Origin: Flavobacterium sp. UBA7665
Lineage (GTDB): Bacteria; Bacteroidota; Bacteroidia; Flavobacteriales; Flavobacteriaceae
Assembly: GCA_002483285.1 (NCBI GenBank)
Contig: DLHP01000035.1
Location: 7,025 to 42,908 of the forward strand
Direction: 5' to 3'
DNA: 35,884 nucleotides
Notes under the pieces: model-generated
Database searches by the model: none
What the model saw: the letters and a program-made list of their open reading frames with translations, nothing else
Told to the model about the DNA's origin: nothing
Position numbers and translations under genes: made by a program
In this document: positions 10,088 to 17,860 of the stretch, piece by piece
Layout: each line of letters starts with the position of its first letter
Numbering within the stretch: the first letter of the stretch is position 1

Positions 10088-10663
10088 ATGAAAACACGAT
10101 TACTTTTGTCCTTGTTGCTGGTAAGCCTCAACTGTTTCTCGCAAAGCACCGCCCTTAAAACCGCGACTGTTGCCATTTACAACGCCAACTACACCATGGA
10201 TTTTGATGCCATTGCCGAGCTCACCTATCCCAAAATCTACGAAGCCCAAGGCAAACCCGCTTTCGTTGCCAAACTAGACAACGACTACCTCAATGACGAA
10301 TTCAGGATGCGCATACAGATGGAAAGCAGCGTTTTTGCCTATTCCGACATCAAGAAAATCGCAGGGAAAACATTTTGCGTGGTGACTTATAAAAATCCCG
10401 CGCGCGTATTTTTTGAGAAAAAAGTCGATGCGTCGCAGGCGGCCGGAAAAGCAGCGACATTAAAAGAGCGCTATCGGGCAAATGAAGTACTGTTTGAACC
10501 CAAACGCAACAGTTTCAACGTCAAACGCATTTCAAAATTGGTGGCCATTTTCGATGAAACTACCAATGAACAATGGCGTTTCATCAACTTGGACGATGTA
10601 GACCAGCGCGCCGCTTTCGACACCCTGTTTGGCGCCGATGTTAAAAAAGAGTTAGGACTTTAA
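10088..10663 (+). CDS. Secreted protein of unknown function
   Basis: This 191-residue protein starts with a clear signal peptide (KTRLLLSLLLVSLNCFSQ), with likely cleavage after Gln19. The mature part begins with a helical stretch (about 20-60) rich in Ala, Thr and Tyr and continues with mixed strands and helices, including FCVVTYKNPARVFFEKKV and WRFINLDDVDQ near the end. The pattern of two N-terminal helices and then a beta-rich part resembles small NTF2-like folds, but I cannot assign a family. It has its own promoter and probably works in the periplasm. Confidence 0.75.
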   Translation: MKTRLLLSLLLVSLNCFSQSTALKTATVAIYNANYTMDFDAIAELTYPKIYEAQGKPAFVAKLDNDYLNDEFRMRIQMESSVFAYSDIKKIAGKTFCVVTYKNPARVFFEKKVDASQAAGKAATLKERYRANEVLFEPKRNSFNVKRISKLVAIFDETTNEQWRFINLDDVDQRAAFDTLFGADVKKELGL

Positions 10664-10732
10664 ACGGAGAACTAAAATTGTTTTTATATTTACTTACACA
10701 AATAAATAAGATTAACCTAAAAGATAACCGTT

Positions 10733-10843
10733 ATGTCAAAAGGATTAGACGTCAAGAAATCGGCGAAAAAAGAACCGCTCAAGACTGCCAAGGAAAAGAA
10801 GGCAGAGAAAAGAGAAAAGAAGAATAGCCCAAAAAGGGACTAA
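10733..10843 (+). CDS. 36-residue Lys-rich small protein
   Basis: A short open frame starts with ATG at 10733 and ends TAA at 10843. The product begins MSKGLDVKKSAKKEPLK, continues TAKEKKAEKREKK and ends NSPKRD. About 40% of residues are Lys or Arg, the rest mostly Ala and Glu, with no hydrophobic segment, so it is probably disordered or a single helix in the cytoplasm that could bind nucleic acid. Similar tiny Lys/Glu/Ala-rich proteins with an MSKG start are, as far as I recall, common in Bacteroidota. The gene lies alone between the secreted-protein gene and a strong convergent terminator. Confidence 0.6.
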   Translation: MSKGLDVKKSAKKEPLKTAKEKKAEKREKKNSPKRD

Positions 10844-10854
10844 TTTTAAAAACA

Positions 10855-10889
10855 GCAGCGCGCAAAGATGATAAACCTTTGCGCGCTGC
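10855..10889. terminator. Hairpin terminator between convergent genes
   Basis: GCAGCGCGCAAAG (10855-10867) and CTTTGCGCGCTGC (10877-10889) form a perfect 13-base-pair stem. On the minus strand it is followed by TGTTTTTAAAAT, suiting termination of the FAD oxidoreductase gene. The plus-strand T-run is weaker. Confidence 0.85.
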
Positions 10890-10892
10890 CGT

Positions 10893-12305
10893 TTACAAGC
10901 TATCCGGGAAAATCTTCCCGGGATTCAAAATCCCATTCGGGTCGAAGGCGTCCTTAATGCCTTTCATGAGCAACAATTGCGAGCGGTTGAAAGCAATATC
11001 CATATAATTTTTCTGTACATACCCAATACCGTGTTCGCCAGACAGCGTGCCTTTTAGCGACACGGTGAGCTCAAAGATTTCGCGGATGCCAATGGGAACT
11101 TGGGTTTTCCAGGCTTCATCGGTCATTGTGCCTTTGACAATGTTCACGTGCAGGTTGCCGTCGCCAGCATGTCCGTAACAGACCGAACGAAAACCGTATT
11201 TGTTGCCGATGGCTTTGATTCCGGCGAGCAATCTGGGCAATTCATATCTCGGGACCACAGTATCTTCCTCTTTGTAAACCGAATTCGATTTGACGGCCTC
11301 GGCAACCGACCGCCGCATTTTCCAGAGCGCGTTCTTTTGGTCTTCGGTATCGGCAAACAGCACTTCGTCTATTGCAAACGCTTCTACTACGGCCATAATT
11401 TTCTCGGCTTCGGAGAATAGAATCTCAGGGTAATTCCCGTCGACTTCTATGAGCAGGTGCGCCTGGATGCCGTCCTTGACTTCGACGCTCAAGCCTTCAA
11501 CAAACTGTAAGGTCCAGTCTATCGCGTCGCGCTCCATAAATTCGAGCGCACTGGGCACGATTCCGGCGCGGAAGATGGCAGACACGGCCTCGCACGCTTG
11601 TTCTGCTTGGTAAAACGGAACGAGCATGAGCACGTTGTGGGTATTTTTCGGGAGCAATTTCATTACGATTTTGGTAATCACACCAAGTGTACCTTCACTC
11701 CCAACCAGGAGTTGCGTGAGGTTATAGCCTGTGGAGTTTTTGAGGGTATTAGCGCCCGTCCAGACGATATCGCCATTGGCGAGCACTACTTCAAGGTTAA
11801 GTACATAGTCCTTTGTCGTGCCGTATTTTACAGCGCGCGCACCACCAGCGTTTTCGGCAACATTCCCTCCGATCCAGCAACTGCCCTGGCTACTCGGGTC
11901 GGGCGGATAGAACAAGCCTTTTTCTGCGACGGCTTCGCGCAAAACCTGTGTAATGACAGCAGGTTCTACCGTTACCTGCAGGTTCTGTTCATCGATTTGC
12001 AGGATTTTGTTGAAGCGTTCCATAGACAAACCGATGCCTTGATGGATTGACAACGCACCGCCGCTGAGCCCAGTCCTGCCGCCGATGGTTGTCACCGGAA
12101 TGTGGTTTTGGTTGGCGAATTGCAGGATGGCCGAAACTTCATGGGAATTAGCGGGCTTGACGACGACTGCGGGCGGAAACACATAATCTTCGGTTTCATC
12201 ATGCCCATAATGGTTCCTGGTTTCGTTGTCTGTAAACAGAAATGACGGCCCAATTATCTTTTCAAGCTCGGCAATCATTGCGGGTGTTAGGGTATTTTGA
12301 AGCAT
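10893..12305 (-). CDS. FAD-binding oxidoreductase, GlcD / D-2-hydroxyacid dehydrogenase type
   Basis: This 470-residue flavoprotein has an N-terminal PCMH-type FAD-binding domain (VVVKPANSHEVSAILQFAN, TIGGRTGLSGGAL, then PPDPSSQGSCWIGGNVAENAGG and LVGSEGTLGVIT). It also has the C-terminal FAD-oxidase domain with CYGHAGDGNLHVN and SGEHGIG, where histidines bind a metal and the hydroxyacid. The family oxidises glycolate, D-lactate or D-2-hydroxyglutarate, and the substrate cannot be told here. An ATG at 12326 would add seven residues but lies only two bases past the -7 element, before the expected transcription start, so the ATG at 12305 (MLQNTLTPAM) is preferred. Confidence 0.9.
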   Translation of the reverse strand: MLQNTLTPAMIAELEKIIGPSFLFTDNETRNHYGHDETEDYVFPPAVVVKPANSHEVSAILQFANQNHIPVTTIGGRTGLSGGALSIHQGIGLSMERFNKILQIDEQNLQVTVEPAVITQVLREAVAEKGLFYPPDPSSQGSCWIGGNVAENAGGARAVKYGTTKDYVLNLEVVLANGDIVWTGANTLKNSTGYNLTQLLVGSEGTLGVITKIVMKLLPKNTHNVLMLVPFYQAEQACEAVSAIFRAGIVPSALEFMERDAIDWTLQFVEGLSVEVKDGIQAHLLIEVDGNYPEILFSEAEKIMAVVEAFAIDEVLFADTEDQKNALWKMRRSVAEAVKSNSVYKEEDTVVPRYELPRLLAGIKAIGNKYGFRSVCYGHAGDGNLHVNIVKGTMTDEAWKTQVPIGIREIFELTVSLKGTLSGEHGIGYVQKNYMDIAFNRSQLLLMKGIKDAFDPNGILNPGKIFPDSL

Positions 12306-12328
12306 TTTTTTTGGTATAAACGACATGC

Positions 12329-12336
12329 CAAAAATA
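12329..12336 (-). promoter_or_regulatory. -7 element TAttTTTG of the FAD oxidoreductase gene
   Basis: Read on the minus strand, TATTTTTG matches the consensus, but no TTG is seen 19-21 bases upstream. Its position decides between the two candidate ATG codons of the gene. Confidence 0.5.
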
Positions 12337-12394
12337 CTATTTATTTGGTTGTTGCCTCGCGCCAGGGTTAGATTTTATCGAGACAGGACGGCCC

Positions 12395-12537
12395 TAGCCC
12401 TGATTGGAGCAAACTATCCTTTTTATTGCTGGAAGAGTTGTTCCCTTGCGTCTGGCGCGAGGATTTTTTAAAGCGAATTGTTGGAGTAATGCCAAACGGC
12501 AATAAAAAGATAGTGCGTAAAGCAGGTTCCCGGCTCC
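12395..12537 (-). repeat. Dispersed hairpin repeat A, copy 3, enlarged loop
   Basis: On the minus strand it starts GGAGCCGGGAACCTGC at the stop codon of the AEC gene and ends ATCAGGGCTA. The central stem is CTTTTTATTGC paired with GCAATAAAAAG, but the loop is about 75 bases rather than 7-20. Part of the loop (CTGGCGCGAGG, 12452-12462) is exactly complementary to 12355-12365 outside the repeat. Confidence 0.75.
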
Positions 12538-13448
12538 TAAAAATGATTCAGGATAAAATACCAAAAAACCAAAGTCACAAACGACAGCGGGATACCGATG
12601 CCAATCATCATGCTGCTGAGTTTGGGTTTGAGGCCGTAGCTCGACGCGAGGATGGCCGAGGTGATCATAGGCGCCATCGCCGACTCCATAATCGAAACGT
12701 CTATTGCGAGGCCTTTTGCGGCGAAAATGACTTTGTAAAGGACGAAGAAAATCGCGGGCGTAAGGAGTAATTTGTACCCCAAACCGAGGAACAGGAACCG
12801 CCAATGTTTGCTGCGTTGCTCAATCTTGAGTTGCAATCCCACGGCAATTAAGGCCACGGGCGTCACGGTGCTACCCAGTTTTTGAAAGACGCTTTGGAGT
12901 TCGTTGGCAAAATCGTGTTGCAATACATTCATCAAACAGCCAACACTAAAAGCGATGAATGGCGGAAAGAGCAGGATTTTGTTGGCGATGGTTTTTACAT
13001 TTGGCGTGCCTTTGGAGTAGACGGTGGCCGTTAGAATCCCGAAGGTGGCCATGACGACAAACGAACCGGGTTGGTCTACAATGATCGCCGTTTGGATACC
13101 GGGTTCGCCGTAAAGTGCCTGGATGATCGGGAAACCGAGGAACGACGTATTGCCCAAACCAGCCGTCAAAATCAAACAACCGGTAAGTTTGCGCGACCAG
13201 CCAAAAAACCGCCCCATAGTCGAAAAGAAAATATACGACAGCAGAAAGCCAATCCAGGCAACGCCGAGTGGGAACAGCAAATGCGAGCCAATCTGTACTT
13301 TTGGGATGTAATACAACGCCATGCCCGGAAGCGACACATAAATCACAAACTGGTTCAACGATTTGTACGCGAACGGCGGGAAATCCTTGGATTTTTGCAG
13401 GAAAAAACCAAGTGTAAGGCAGACAAAAATGAGTAATATGTTCTCCAT
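12537..13448 (-). CDS. AEC family transporter (auxin efflux carrier fold)
   Basis: This 303-residue integral membrane protein has about ten hydrophobic segments in two similar halves. It begins MENILLIFVCLTLGFFLQ and has the polar-Pro pattern of the family (GLGNTSFLGFPIIQALYG, about 95-112, and MESAMAPMITSAILASSYGL near the C-terminus). Bacterial AEC proteins move carboxylates such as malate or malonate. A role beside the GlcD-type oxidase, such as moving a hydroxyacid, is possible but only inferred from position. The reading frame extends upstream to 13493, but that part contains the -7 promoter element and is not hydrophobic, so 13448 is chosen. The stop codon overlaps repeat A copy 3. Confidence 0.88.
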   Translation of the reverse strand: MENILLIFVCLTLGFFLQKSKDFPPFAYKSLNQFVIYVSLPGMALYYIPKVQIGSHLLFPLGVAWIGFLLSYIFFSTMGRFFGWSRKLTGCLILTAGLGNTSFLGFPIIQALYGEPGIQTAIIVDQPGSFVVMATFGILTATVYSKGTPNVKTIANKILLFPPFIAFSVGCLMNVLQHDFANELQSVFQKLGSTVTPVALIAVGLQLKIEQRSKHWRFLFLGLGYKLLLTPAIFFVLYKVIFAAKGLAIDVSIMESAMAPMITSAILASSYGLKPKLSSMMIGIGIPLSFVTLVFWYFILNHF

Positions 13449-13479
13449 ATTAAGAATTGTTTCGTGTGATTTGGGTGCG

Positions 13480-13487
13480 CAAAAATA
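13480..13487 (-). promoter_or_regulatory. -7 element TAttTTTG of the AEC transporter gene
   Basis: TATTTTTG on the minus strand would give transcription starting near 13474, leaving about 26 bases of leader to the ATG at 13448. No convincing TTG is present. Confidence 0.5.
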
Positions 13488-13507
13488 ACACATAATCTTC
13501 GTTGGGC

Positions 13508-13537
13508 TTGTTTGTTTGCCAAATAGTTTTATATTTG
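13508..13537 (+). promoter_or_regulatory. Bacteroidota-type promoter of the rrf2 gene
   Basis: TTG (13508-13510), 19 bases and TATATTTG (13530-13537) match the consensus. The expected transcription start near 13543 lies in the middle of the palindromic operator at 13536-13554. Confidence 0.8.
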
Positions 13538-13554
13538 TAATATATTTTATTACA
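13536..13554. promoter_or_regulatory. Palindromic operator 1, probable Rrf2 autoregulatory site
   Basis: TGTAATA, a 5-base spacer TATTT, and TATTACA form a perfect 7+5+7 inverted repeat. It overlaps the end of the -7 element and the transcription start, and ends two bases before the ATG of the Rrf2 regulator. Binding here would block RNA polymerase. A near-copy lies before the next gene. Confidence 0.7.
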
Positions 13555-13556
13555 GT

Positions 13557-13964
13557 ATGATTTCAGGAAAGTTTGCCGTTACCTTGCACATCCTTACTTT
13601 GCTCGCGAAGTTCCCCGAGGACTTTTTGTCGTCGGATTACATTGCCGGCAGCCTGAACATGAATCCGGTACTCGTGCGCAAGGAAATCGCCAACCTCAAG
13701 AAACACCAGTTCGTGGAAAGCAAGGAAGGCAAAAACGGCGGCACGAAATTGCTTAAAAACCCTGAAACCATTTCGCTCAACGACATTTATAAGATCACTT
13801 TCGATTCGGTGACATTTGGTTTTTCTAAGAACGAGCCCAACCCGAAATGCCCAGTAGGCAAAAGCATCAACAAAAACCTGTCGGGCTTGTATGCCGACAT
13901 CAACTGGAAAATCAGCAAAGAGCTTTCGGATATTTCACTGTCGAATTTCGCCGAGACGTTCTAA
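13557..13964 (+). CDS. Rrf2 family transcriptional regulator (YwnA-like)
   Basis: A 135-residue winged-helix regulator of the Rrf2 family. The N-terminal part has the family start (KFAVTLHILTLLAKFP), the recognition helix region (SSDYIAGSLNMNPVLVRKEIANLKKHQFV, about 26-53) and the wing with KEGKNGGTKLLKNPE. The three-cysteine iron-sulfur cluster of IscR/NsrR is absent. A single Cys98 (PNPKCPVG) lies in the region where relatives keep cluster or redox cysteines, so thiol sensing is possible. The arrangement matches Bacillus subtilis ywnA-ywnB, an Rrf2 gene beside an NmrA-like oxidoreductase gene. The perfect palindrome directly before the ATG suggests autorepression. Confidence 0.88.
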   Translation: MISGKFAVTLHILTLLAKFPEDFLSSDYIAGSLNMNPVLVRKEIANLKKHQFVESKEGKNGGTKLLKNPETISLNDIYKITFDSVTFGFSKNEPNPKCPVGKSINKNLSGLYADINWKISKELSDISLSNFAETF

Positions 13965-13984
13965 CCTATTTTTTTAACTCAAAC

Positions 13985-14003
13985 TGTAACATTTTTTATT
14001 ACT
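13985..14003. promoter_or_regulatory. Palindromic operator 2, probable Rrf2 site
   Basis: This 19-base site (TGTAACA, five T, TATTACT) matches operator 1 at 16 of 19 positions with the same arm spacing. It lies 16 bases before the ATG of the NmrA-like gene and 21 bases after the regulator stop. Confidence 0.65.
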
Positions 14004-14019
14004 TTTAAATACATCACTT

Positions 14020-14652
14020 ATGAAAATTGCAATTATCGGAGCCACAGGATTTGTAGGCTCGTCCATCCTCAATGAATTGGTCAACCGCGGGCACGAGATC
14101 ACTGCCATCAGCAGGAACGCGGGAAACAAGACCGATGTGACCTGGCAGCAAACCGACATTTCAAATGTTGGCGAACTTTCAAAAATCCTTTCCGGACACG
14201 ATGCCGTCATCAGCGCATTCAACGCAGGCTGGTCGAATCCAAACTTATACGACGATTTCATTTCGGGTTCGAAAGCAATCCAGAGCGCCGTCAAAGAATC
14301 AGCAGTCAAAAGATTTATCACGATTGGCGGAGCGGGGAGTTTGTTTGTTGCGCCGGGTTTGCAAGCCGTCGACACGCCCGATTTCCCTAAGGAATATTAC
14401 GCAGGCGCTTCGGCCGCGCGCGACTACCTCAACATCCTCAAAGAAGAAAAAGATTTGGATTGGGCGTTTTTTAGTCCGGCATTCGAATTGATTCCAGCAG
14501 AAAGAACCGGAAAATACCGCCTCGGTTTGGAAAATCCTGTCTTTGACGCTAACAATCGCAGCATCTTATCGGTTGCAGATTTGGCGGTTGTTATTGCCGA
14601 TGAAACTGAAAAACCAAAACACCACCAGCTACGGTTTACGGCAGCTTATTGA
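14020..14652 (+). CDS. NAD(P)H-binding oxidoreductase, NmrA-like atypical SDR
   Basis: This 210-residue protein is a Rossmann-fold protein of the NmrA/SDR_a5 type. It starts with MKIAIIGATGFVGSSILNEL, where the GATGFVG motif binds the dinucleotide, then TAISRNAGN at the second strand and HDAVISAF at the fourth. The catalytic Tyr-x-x-x-Lys of classical SDRs is not evident, although YYAGASAARDYL occupies that region and FFSPAFELIPAERTGKYRLG resembles the C-terminal half of the YwnB family. Substrate unknown, and quinone or aldehyde reduction or redox sensing are possible. It follows the Rrf2 gene by 55 bases and has its own copy of the operator. Confidence 0.88.
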   Translation: MKIAIIGATGFVGSSILNELVNRGHEITAISRNAGNKTDVTWQQTDISNVGELSKILSGHDAVISAFNAGWSNPNLYDDFISGSKAIQSAVKESAVKRFITIGGAGSLFVAPGLQAVDTPDFPKEYYAGASAARDYLNILKEEKDLDWAFFSPAFELIPAERTGKYRLGLENPVFDANNRSILSVADLAVVIADETEKPKHHQLRFTAAY

Positions 14653-14663
14653 GAAGACCAAAA

Positions 14664-14800
14664 AAGACCGCTGCGCTGCAAGACCATTGCATTGAAAGAC
14701 CGCTTCGCTGAAAGACATCAAATAGGGATTTATATTCTCACGAATAGATTTTTCTCTTTTTCTTGCAGCAAAGCGGTCTTGCAGCGAAGCGGTCTTGTCT
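14664..14800. repeat. Inverted arrays of 16-base units (AAGACCGCTTCGCTGA type)
   Basis: Three head-to-tail 16-base units at 14664-14711 (AAGACCGCTGCGCTGC, AAGACCATTGCATTGA, AAGACCGCTTCGCTGA) are followed, after an AT-rich 46-base loop, by two inverted units at 14763-14794 (TTGCAGCAAAGCGGTC, TTGCAGCGAAGCGGTC). The arms can fold into a long hairpin between the NmrA-like gene and meaB. A fragment of the unit (AAGCGGTCTTGA) recurs at 33953-33964. Confidence 0.85.
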
Positions 14801-14837
14801 CTTTTTTTCTTACTTTTACTTCACAAAACCAACCACT

Positions 14838-15920
14838 TTGACCAGTAAAAAACAACCCAGCGCACTTCACGAACGAGACGGCATTGCGCCGCCCGAAATG
14901 GTCAATCCCGAAAGTATTGAACAGATTCGCGAATTCAGGAAGTTGCAGCCTTCGGCCAAAGACCTCATCGACAACATCGTATTGGGTGACATTACAGCAT
15001 TAAGTCGCGCCATCACCCTGATCGAAAGTACCAATCCCGAACATTCCCAGAAATCCGCCGAAGTCATCAACGGTTGCCTGCCTTACGCGAACCAATCGGT
15101 ACGCATTGGCATCACCGGCGTTCCCGGCGTAGGGAAAAGTACATTCATCGAAGCGTTTGGAAAATACCTCACGGGCATTGGAAAAAAGGTTGCGGTATTG
15201 GCGGTAGATCCCAGCAGCACCATTTCGCACGGCAGCATACTCGGCGATAAGACGCGTATGGAAGAACTTGTCAAAGACAAGAATGCCTACATCAGGCCGA
15301 GCGCTTCGGGCGAGACTTTGGGCGGCGTGGCCAGAAAAACCCGCGAAACCATCACGCTTTGCGAGGCGGCGGGATTCGATACGATTATTATAGAAACCGT
15401 GGGTGTCGGGCAAAGCGAAACTGCGGTACACAGTATGGTGGATTTTTTCCTGTTGCTCAAGATTTCGGGTGCCGGCGACGAGTTGCAAGGCATCAAACGG
15501 GGTATCATGGAAATGGCTGATGCGATTGTCATCAACAAAGCCGATGGCGACAATGTCAAACGTGCCAAATTGGCCAAAACCGAATTCAACCGCGCGTTGC
15601 ATTTATTCCCAGCCAAAAGTTCGGGTTGGATGCCTACCGTAGAAACCTGCAGTGCAATTGAACAAACTGGTATTTCCGAAGTTTGGCAGACCATCCAAAA
15701 ATTTCTCGAATTGACCAAAGGCAACGATTATTTTTCTACGAAACGCAAAGAACAAAACCAATTCTGGATGATTGAAACCATAGACGAACAATTAAAAAAC
15801 CGCTTTTACAACAATCCCGAAATTGCGGCATTGCTCGAAACGAATAAAAAAGCGGTTCAAAATGGGGAATTGTCGCCTTTTGCGGCAGCGCAGATTTTAC
15901 TTGGGAAATACTTCCGGTGA
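14838..15920 (+). CDS. meaB: MeaB, methylmalonyl-CoA mutase-associated GTPase
   Basis: MeaB is a cytosolic G-protein that loads and protects the B12 cofactor of methylmalonyl-CoA mutase. The 360-residue product has an N-terminal helical part (residues 22-80), the P-loop GVPGVGKST (about 94-102), the switch region VDPSSTISHGSILGDKTRM, a Walker B-like ETVGVGQSE, and the guanine-specificity motif NKADGDN. A C-terminal helical dimerisation arm follows. No ATG precedes the conserved SALHERDGI segment. The TTG at 14838 is the most likely start, because starts further upstream lie inside the 16-base repeat array. The cobalamin adenosyltransferase gene at 5643 serves the same enzyme, and no mutase subunit is present here. 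Confidence 0.92.
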   Translation: MTSKKQPSALHERDGIAPPEMVNPESIEQIREFRKLQPSAKDLIDNIVLGDITALSRAITLIESTNPEHSQKSAEVINGCLPYANQSVRIGITGVPGVGKSTFIEAFGKYLTGIGKKVAVLAVDPSSTISHGSILGDKTRMEELVKDKNAYIRPSASGETLGGVARKTRETITLCEAAGFDTIIIETVGVGQSETAVHSMVDFFLLLKISGAGDELQGIKRGIMEMADAIVINKADGDNVKRAKLAKTEFNRALHLFPAKSSGWMPTVETCSAIEQTGISEVWQTIQKFLELTKGNDYFSTKRKEQNQFWMIETIDEQLKNRFYNNPEIAALLETNKKAVQNGELSPFAAAQILLGKYFR

Positions 15921-15950
15921 AAAACGCCACGACCTTGATGTATGACGTAA

Positions 15951-16178
15951 TTATTCCTCGTACCGTTGTACTTCCCTATCGTAAAATTCGTTGGCCAAAA
16001 CGATCAACGCTTCCATTTCTTCGTTGAGTTCGGCTTCGTCGAGGTCTTCGGCTTCTTCCATTATTTCTACCTCGTCATCTTTGAGGTTGATGATAAACCT
16101 TGGGTAATCGAGGTGGATGATGAAAATATCTTCGGGAAAATCGGTGTTGTCGCCGAGTAAAAATTTTGGTAGTTCCAT
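15951..16178 (-). CDS. Small acidic protein, function unknown
   Basis: A 75-residue protein with about 35% Asp and Glu. It starts MELPKFLLGDNTDFPEDIFIIHLDYPRFII, a beta-rich segment with aromatic residues, followed by an acidic helix (EIMEEAEDLDEAELNEEMEA) and a C-terminal helix ending FYDREVQRYEE. I know of no function for it, though small proteins of this kind look conserved in Flavobacteriia. It starts 36 bases after the MATE gene on the same strand, so it may be co-transcribed. It faces meaB convergently with no clear terminator in the 30-base gap. Confidence 0.75.
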   Translation of the reverse strand: MELPKFLLGDNTDFPEDIFIIHLDYPRFIINLKDDEVEIMEEAEDLDEAELNEEMEALIVLANEFYDREVQRYEE

Positions 16179-16214
16179 AGTATTCGTTTTAACGCAAAGG
16201 CGTGATGTGTTGTT

Positions 16215-17603
16215 TTAAAATGAAGTATCGTGGTTTTCTGCCACAAGTTTTTTAGTCAATTTCTCAAAGCGAAGGTACAAAAATAAAGCCGCAGCTGTAA
16301 GCCCTGCGAGCAATCCGATCCAAATTCCCGTGGCTTTGAGACTTGTGTATTCGCCCAAATAAAAAGAAATCGGGAAACCAATTACCCAATAGGCCACAAA
16401 GGTAATGTACATTGGAATCTTCACATCCTGCAATCCGCGCAACGCACCCAAAACCACAACCTGTATCCCATCAGAAATCTGGAAAATGGCAGCGACAATC
16501 AGCAACCTCGCGGCAATGGCAATCACTTCGCGGTTGTCTAAAAGTTGGGTGGTGTTTTCTAAATTCAGGAACAATTGCGGCAATACATTATGCAATGCGA
16601 TGAACAATATCGCAAATACCGTTTCAAGGATGATCGCAAGCAAAAAGATAGAGCGCGCCACGACAATCAGGTTTTTGTAATCATTAAGCCCTTTTTGGTT
16701 GCTCACCCTGATCATCGCCGTGACACTAAGTCCCATGGCAAACATAAACGTGGTAGTCGCCAGGGTCAATGCGATCTGGTTGGCGGCCTGGCTGGTTTTC
16801 CCGATCGAACCCGAGAGCCAAATTGCTGCGGTAAACAGCGCCACCTCAAACAACATCTGCATCGCCGAGGGAAATCCCAAGTCGACGATTTTTCGCAGTA
16901 CGGATTTCTTGATTTCCTTAAACGTGAACTTCTGGAAATATCGGTTGAGTTCCTTATTGCGGCGCAGCAGTTGGTCCATGAAAACCACCATCATAATACG
17001 CGAAATAACGGTTCCGAGCCCGGCGCCGAGGATGCCCATTTTAGGGAAAATCCAAACGCCGTAAATCAAGACGTAATTGAAAAAGATGTGCACGACGTTG
17101 GCCATCAAAATGGCGTACATCGAATATTTGGTGCGCGAAAGTCCGTCGGCAAACTGTTTGTAACCTTGGTAGATGATGACCGGAATCAGCGAGAACGCTA
17201 CCCAGTCTATATACGGCGCCGCCATCTTGGCCACCGCTTCGGGTTGGTGCATCCATTTCATGATGGGTTTGGCCAGGACAATCAGGAGGAACAGCGCCAC
17301 GCCCAAAATGGTACACAAAAACAAACCGTGGTGAAACGTCGTACGGATTTTGGCTTCGTCCTTTTCGGCGTCGGCTTCGGCGATGATGGGTGTAATCGCA
17401 GTCGAGAATCCGATGCCGAGCGACATCGCGATAAAGATGAAACTGTTGCCAAGCGAAACCGCAGCGAGTTCAGTCGATCCCAATTTCCCCACCATGATGT
17501 TGTCTACAATCCCGATGAGCGTGTGCCCCAGCATCCCTAAAATAACGGGGTACGCGAGCTTGAGGTTATAGGAGAACTCTTTGGTGTAGCGGGATAGATT
17601 CAT
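16215..17603 (-). CDS. MATE family efflux transporter (NorM type)
   Basis: This 462-residue inner-membrane protein has about twelve hydrophobic segments in two homologous halves. The N-terminal half has PVILGMLGHTLIGIVDNIMVGKLGSTELAAVSL, the hallmark first two helices of MATE proteins. The second half starts with the matching LGFPSAMQMLFEVALF. MATE pumps use sodium or proton gradients to expel cationic drugs and metabolites. A promoter lies about 50 bases upstream. Confidence 0.93.
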   Translation of the reverse strand: MNLSRYTKEFSYNLKLAYPVILGMLGHTLIGIVDNIMVGKLGSTELAAVSLGNSFIFIAMSLGIGFSTAITPIIAEADAEKDEAKIRTTFHHGLFLCTILGVALFLLIVLAKPIMKWMHQPEAVAKMAAPYIDWVAFSLIPVIIYQGYKQFADGLSRTKYSMYAILMANVVHIFFNYVLIYGVWIFPKMGILGAGLGTVISRIMMVVFMDQLLRRNKELNRYFQKFTFKEIKKSVLRKIVDLGFPSAMQMLFEVALFTAAIWLSGSIGKTSQAANQIALTLATTTFMFAMGLSVTAMIRVSNQKGLNDYKNLIVVARSIFLLAIILETVFAILFIALHNVLPQLFLNLENTTQLLDNREVIAIAARLLIVAAIFQISDGIQVVVLGALRGLQDVKIPMYITFVAYWVIGFPISFYLGEYTSLKATGIWIGLLAGLTAAALFLYLRFEKLTKKLVAENHDTSF

Positions 17604-17655
17604 GGTTGCGGTAAAAATTAACTTCGTGCCGATCCGCCTTTTGGCAATGGCGATG

Positions 17656-17688
17656 CAAAAATAGTGACTTCGAACCCGAAAAAGCCAA
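17656..17688 (-). promoter_or_regulatory. Promoter of the MATE gene
   Basis: Minus-strand TTG (17686-17688) and TATTTTTG (17656-17663) are separated by 22 bases, one more than the usual maximum. The transcription start is expected near 17650. Confidence 0.5.
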
Positions 17689-17860
17689 CGATTTCACACA
17701 ATTCTTGTAGTCTTTTACTACGACAAATGAAACAGGCTACGAAAAACGAAACCTTATCTGGTAATAATATAAGACTATTCCTGCTAAACGAAACTAGTTT
17801 TACCAACGTAATCAGAACGCTGTTCCTTACGAGAATCATTAATAACAAATCTAAACAAGT

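Noticed and set aside
16575..17540. 321-codon open frame opposite the MATE gene
   Set aside because: The product is His/Arg/Asn-rich with no hydrophobic core, the expected mirror of a membrane-protein gene. No promoter or domain.
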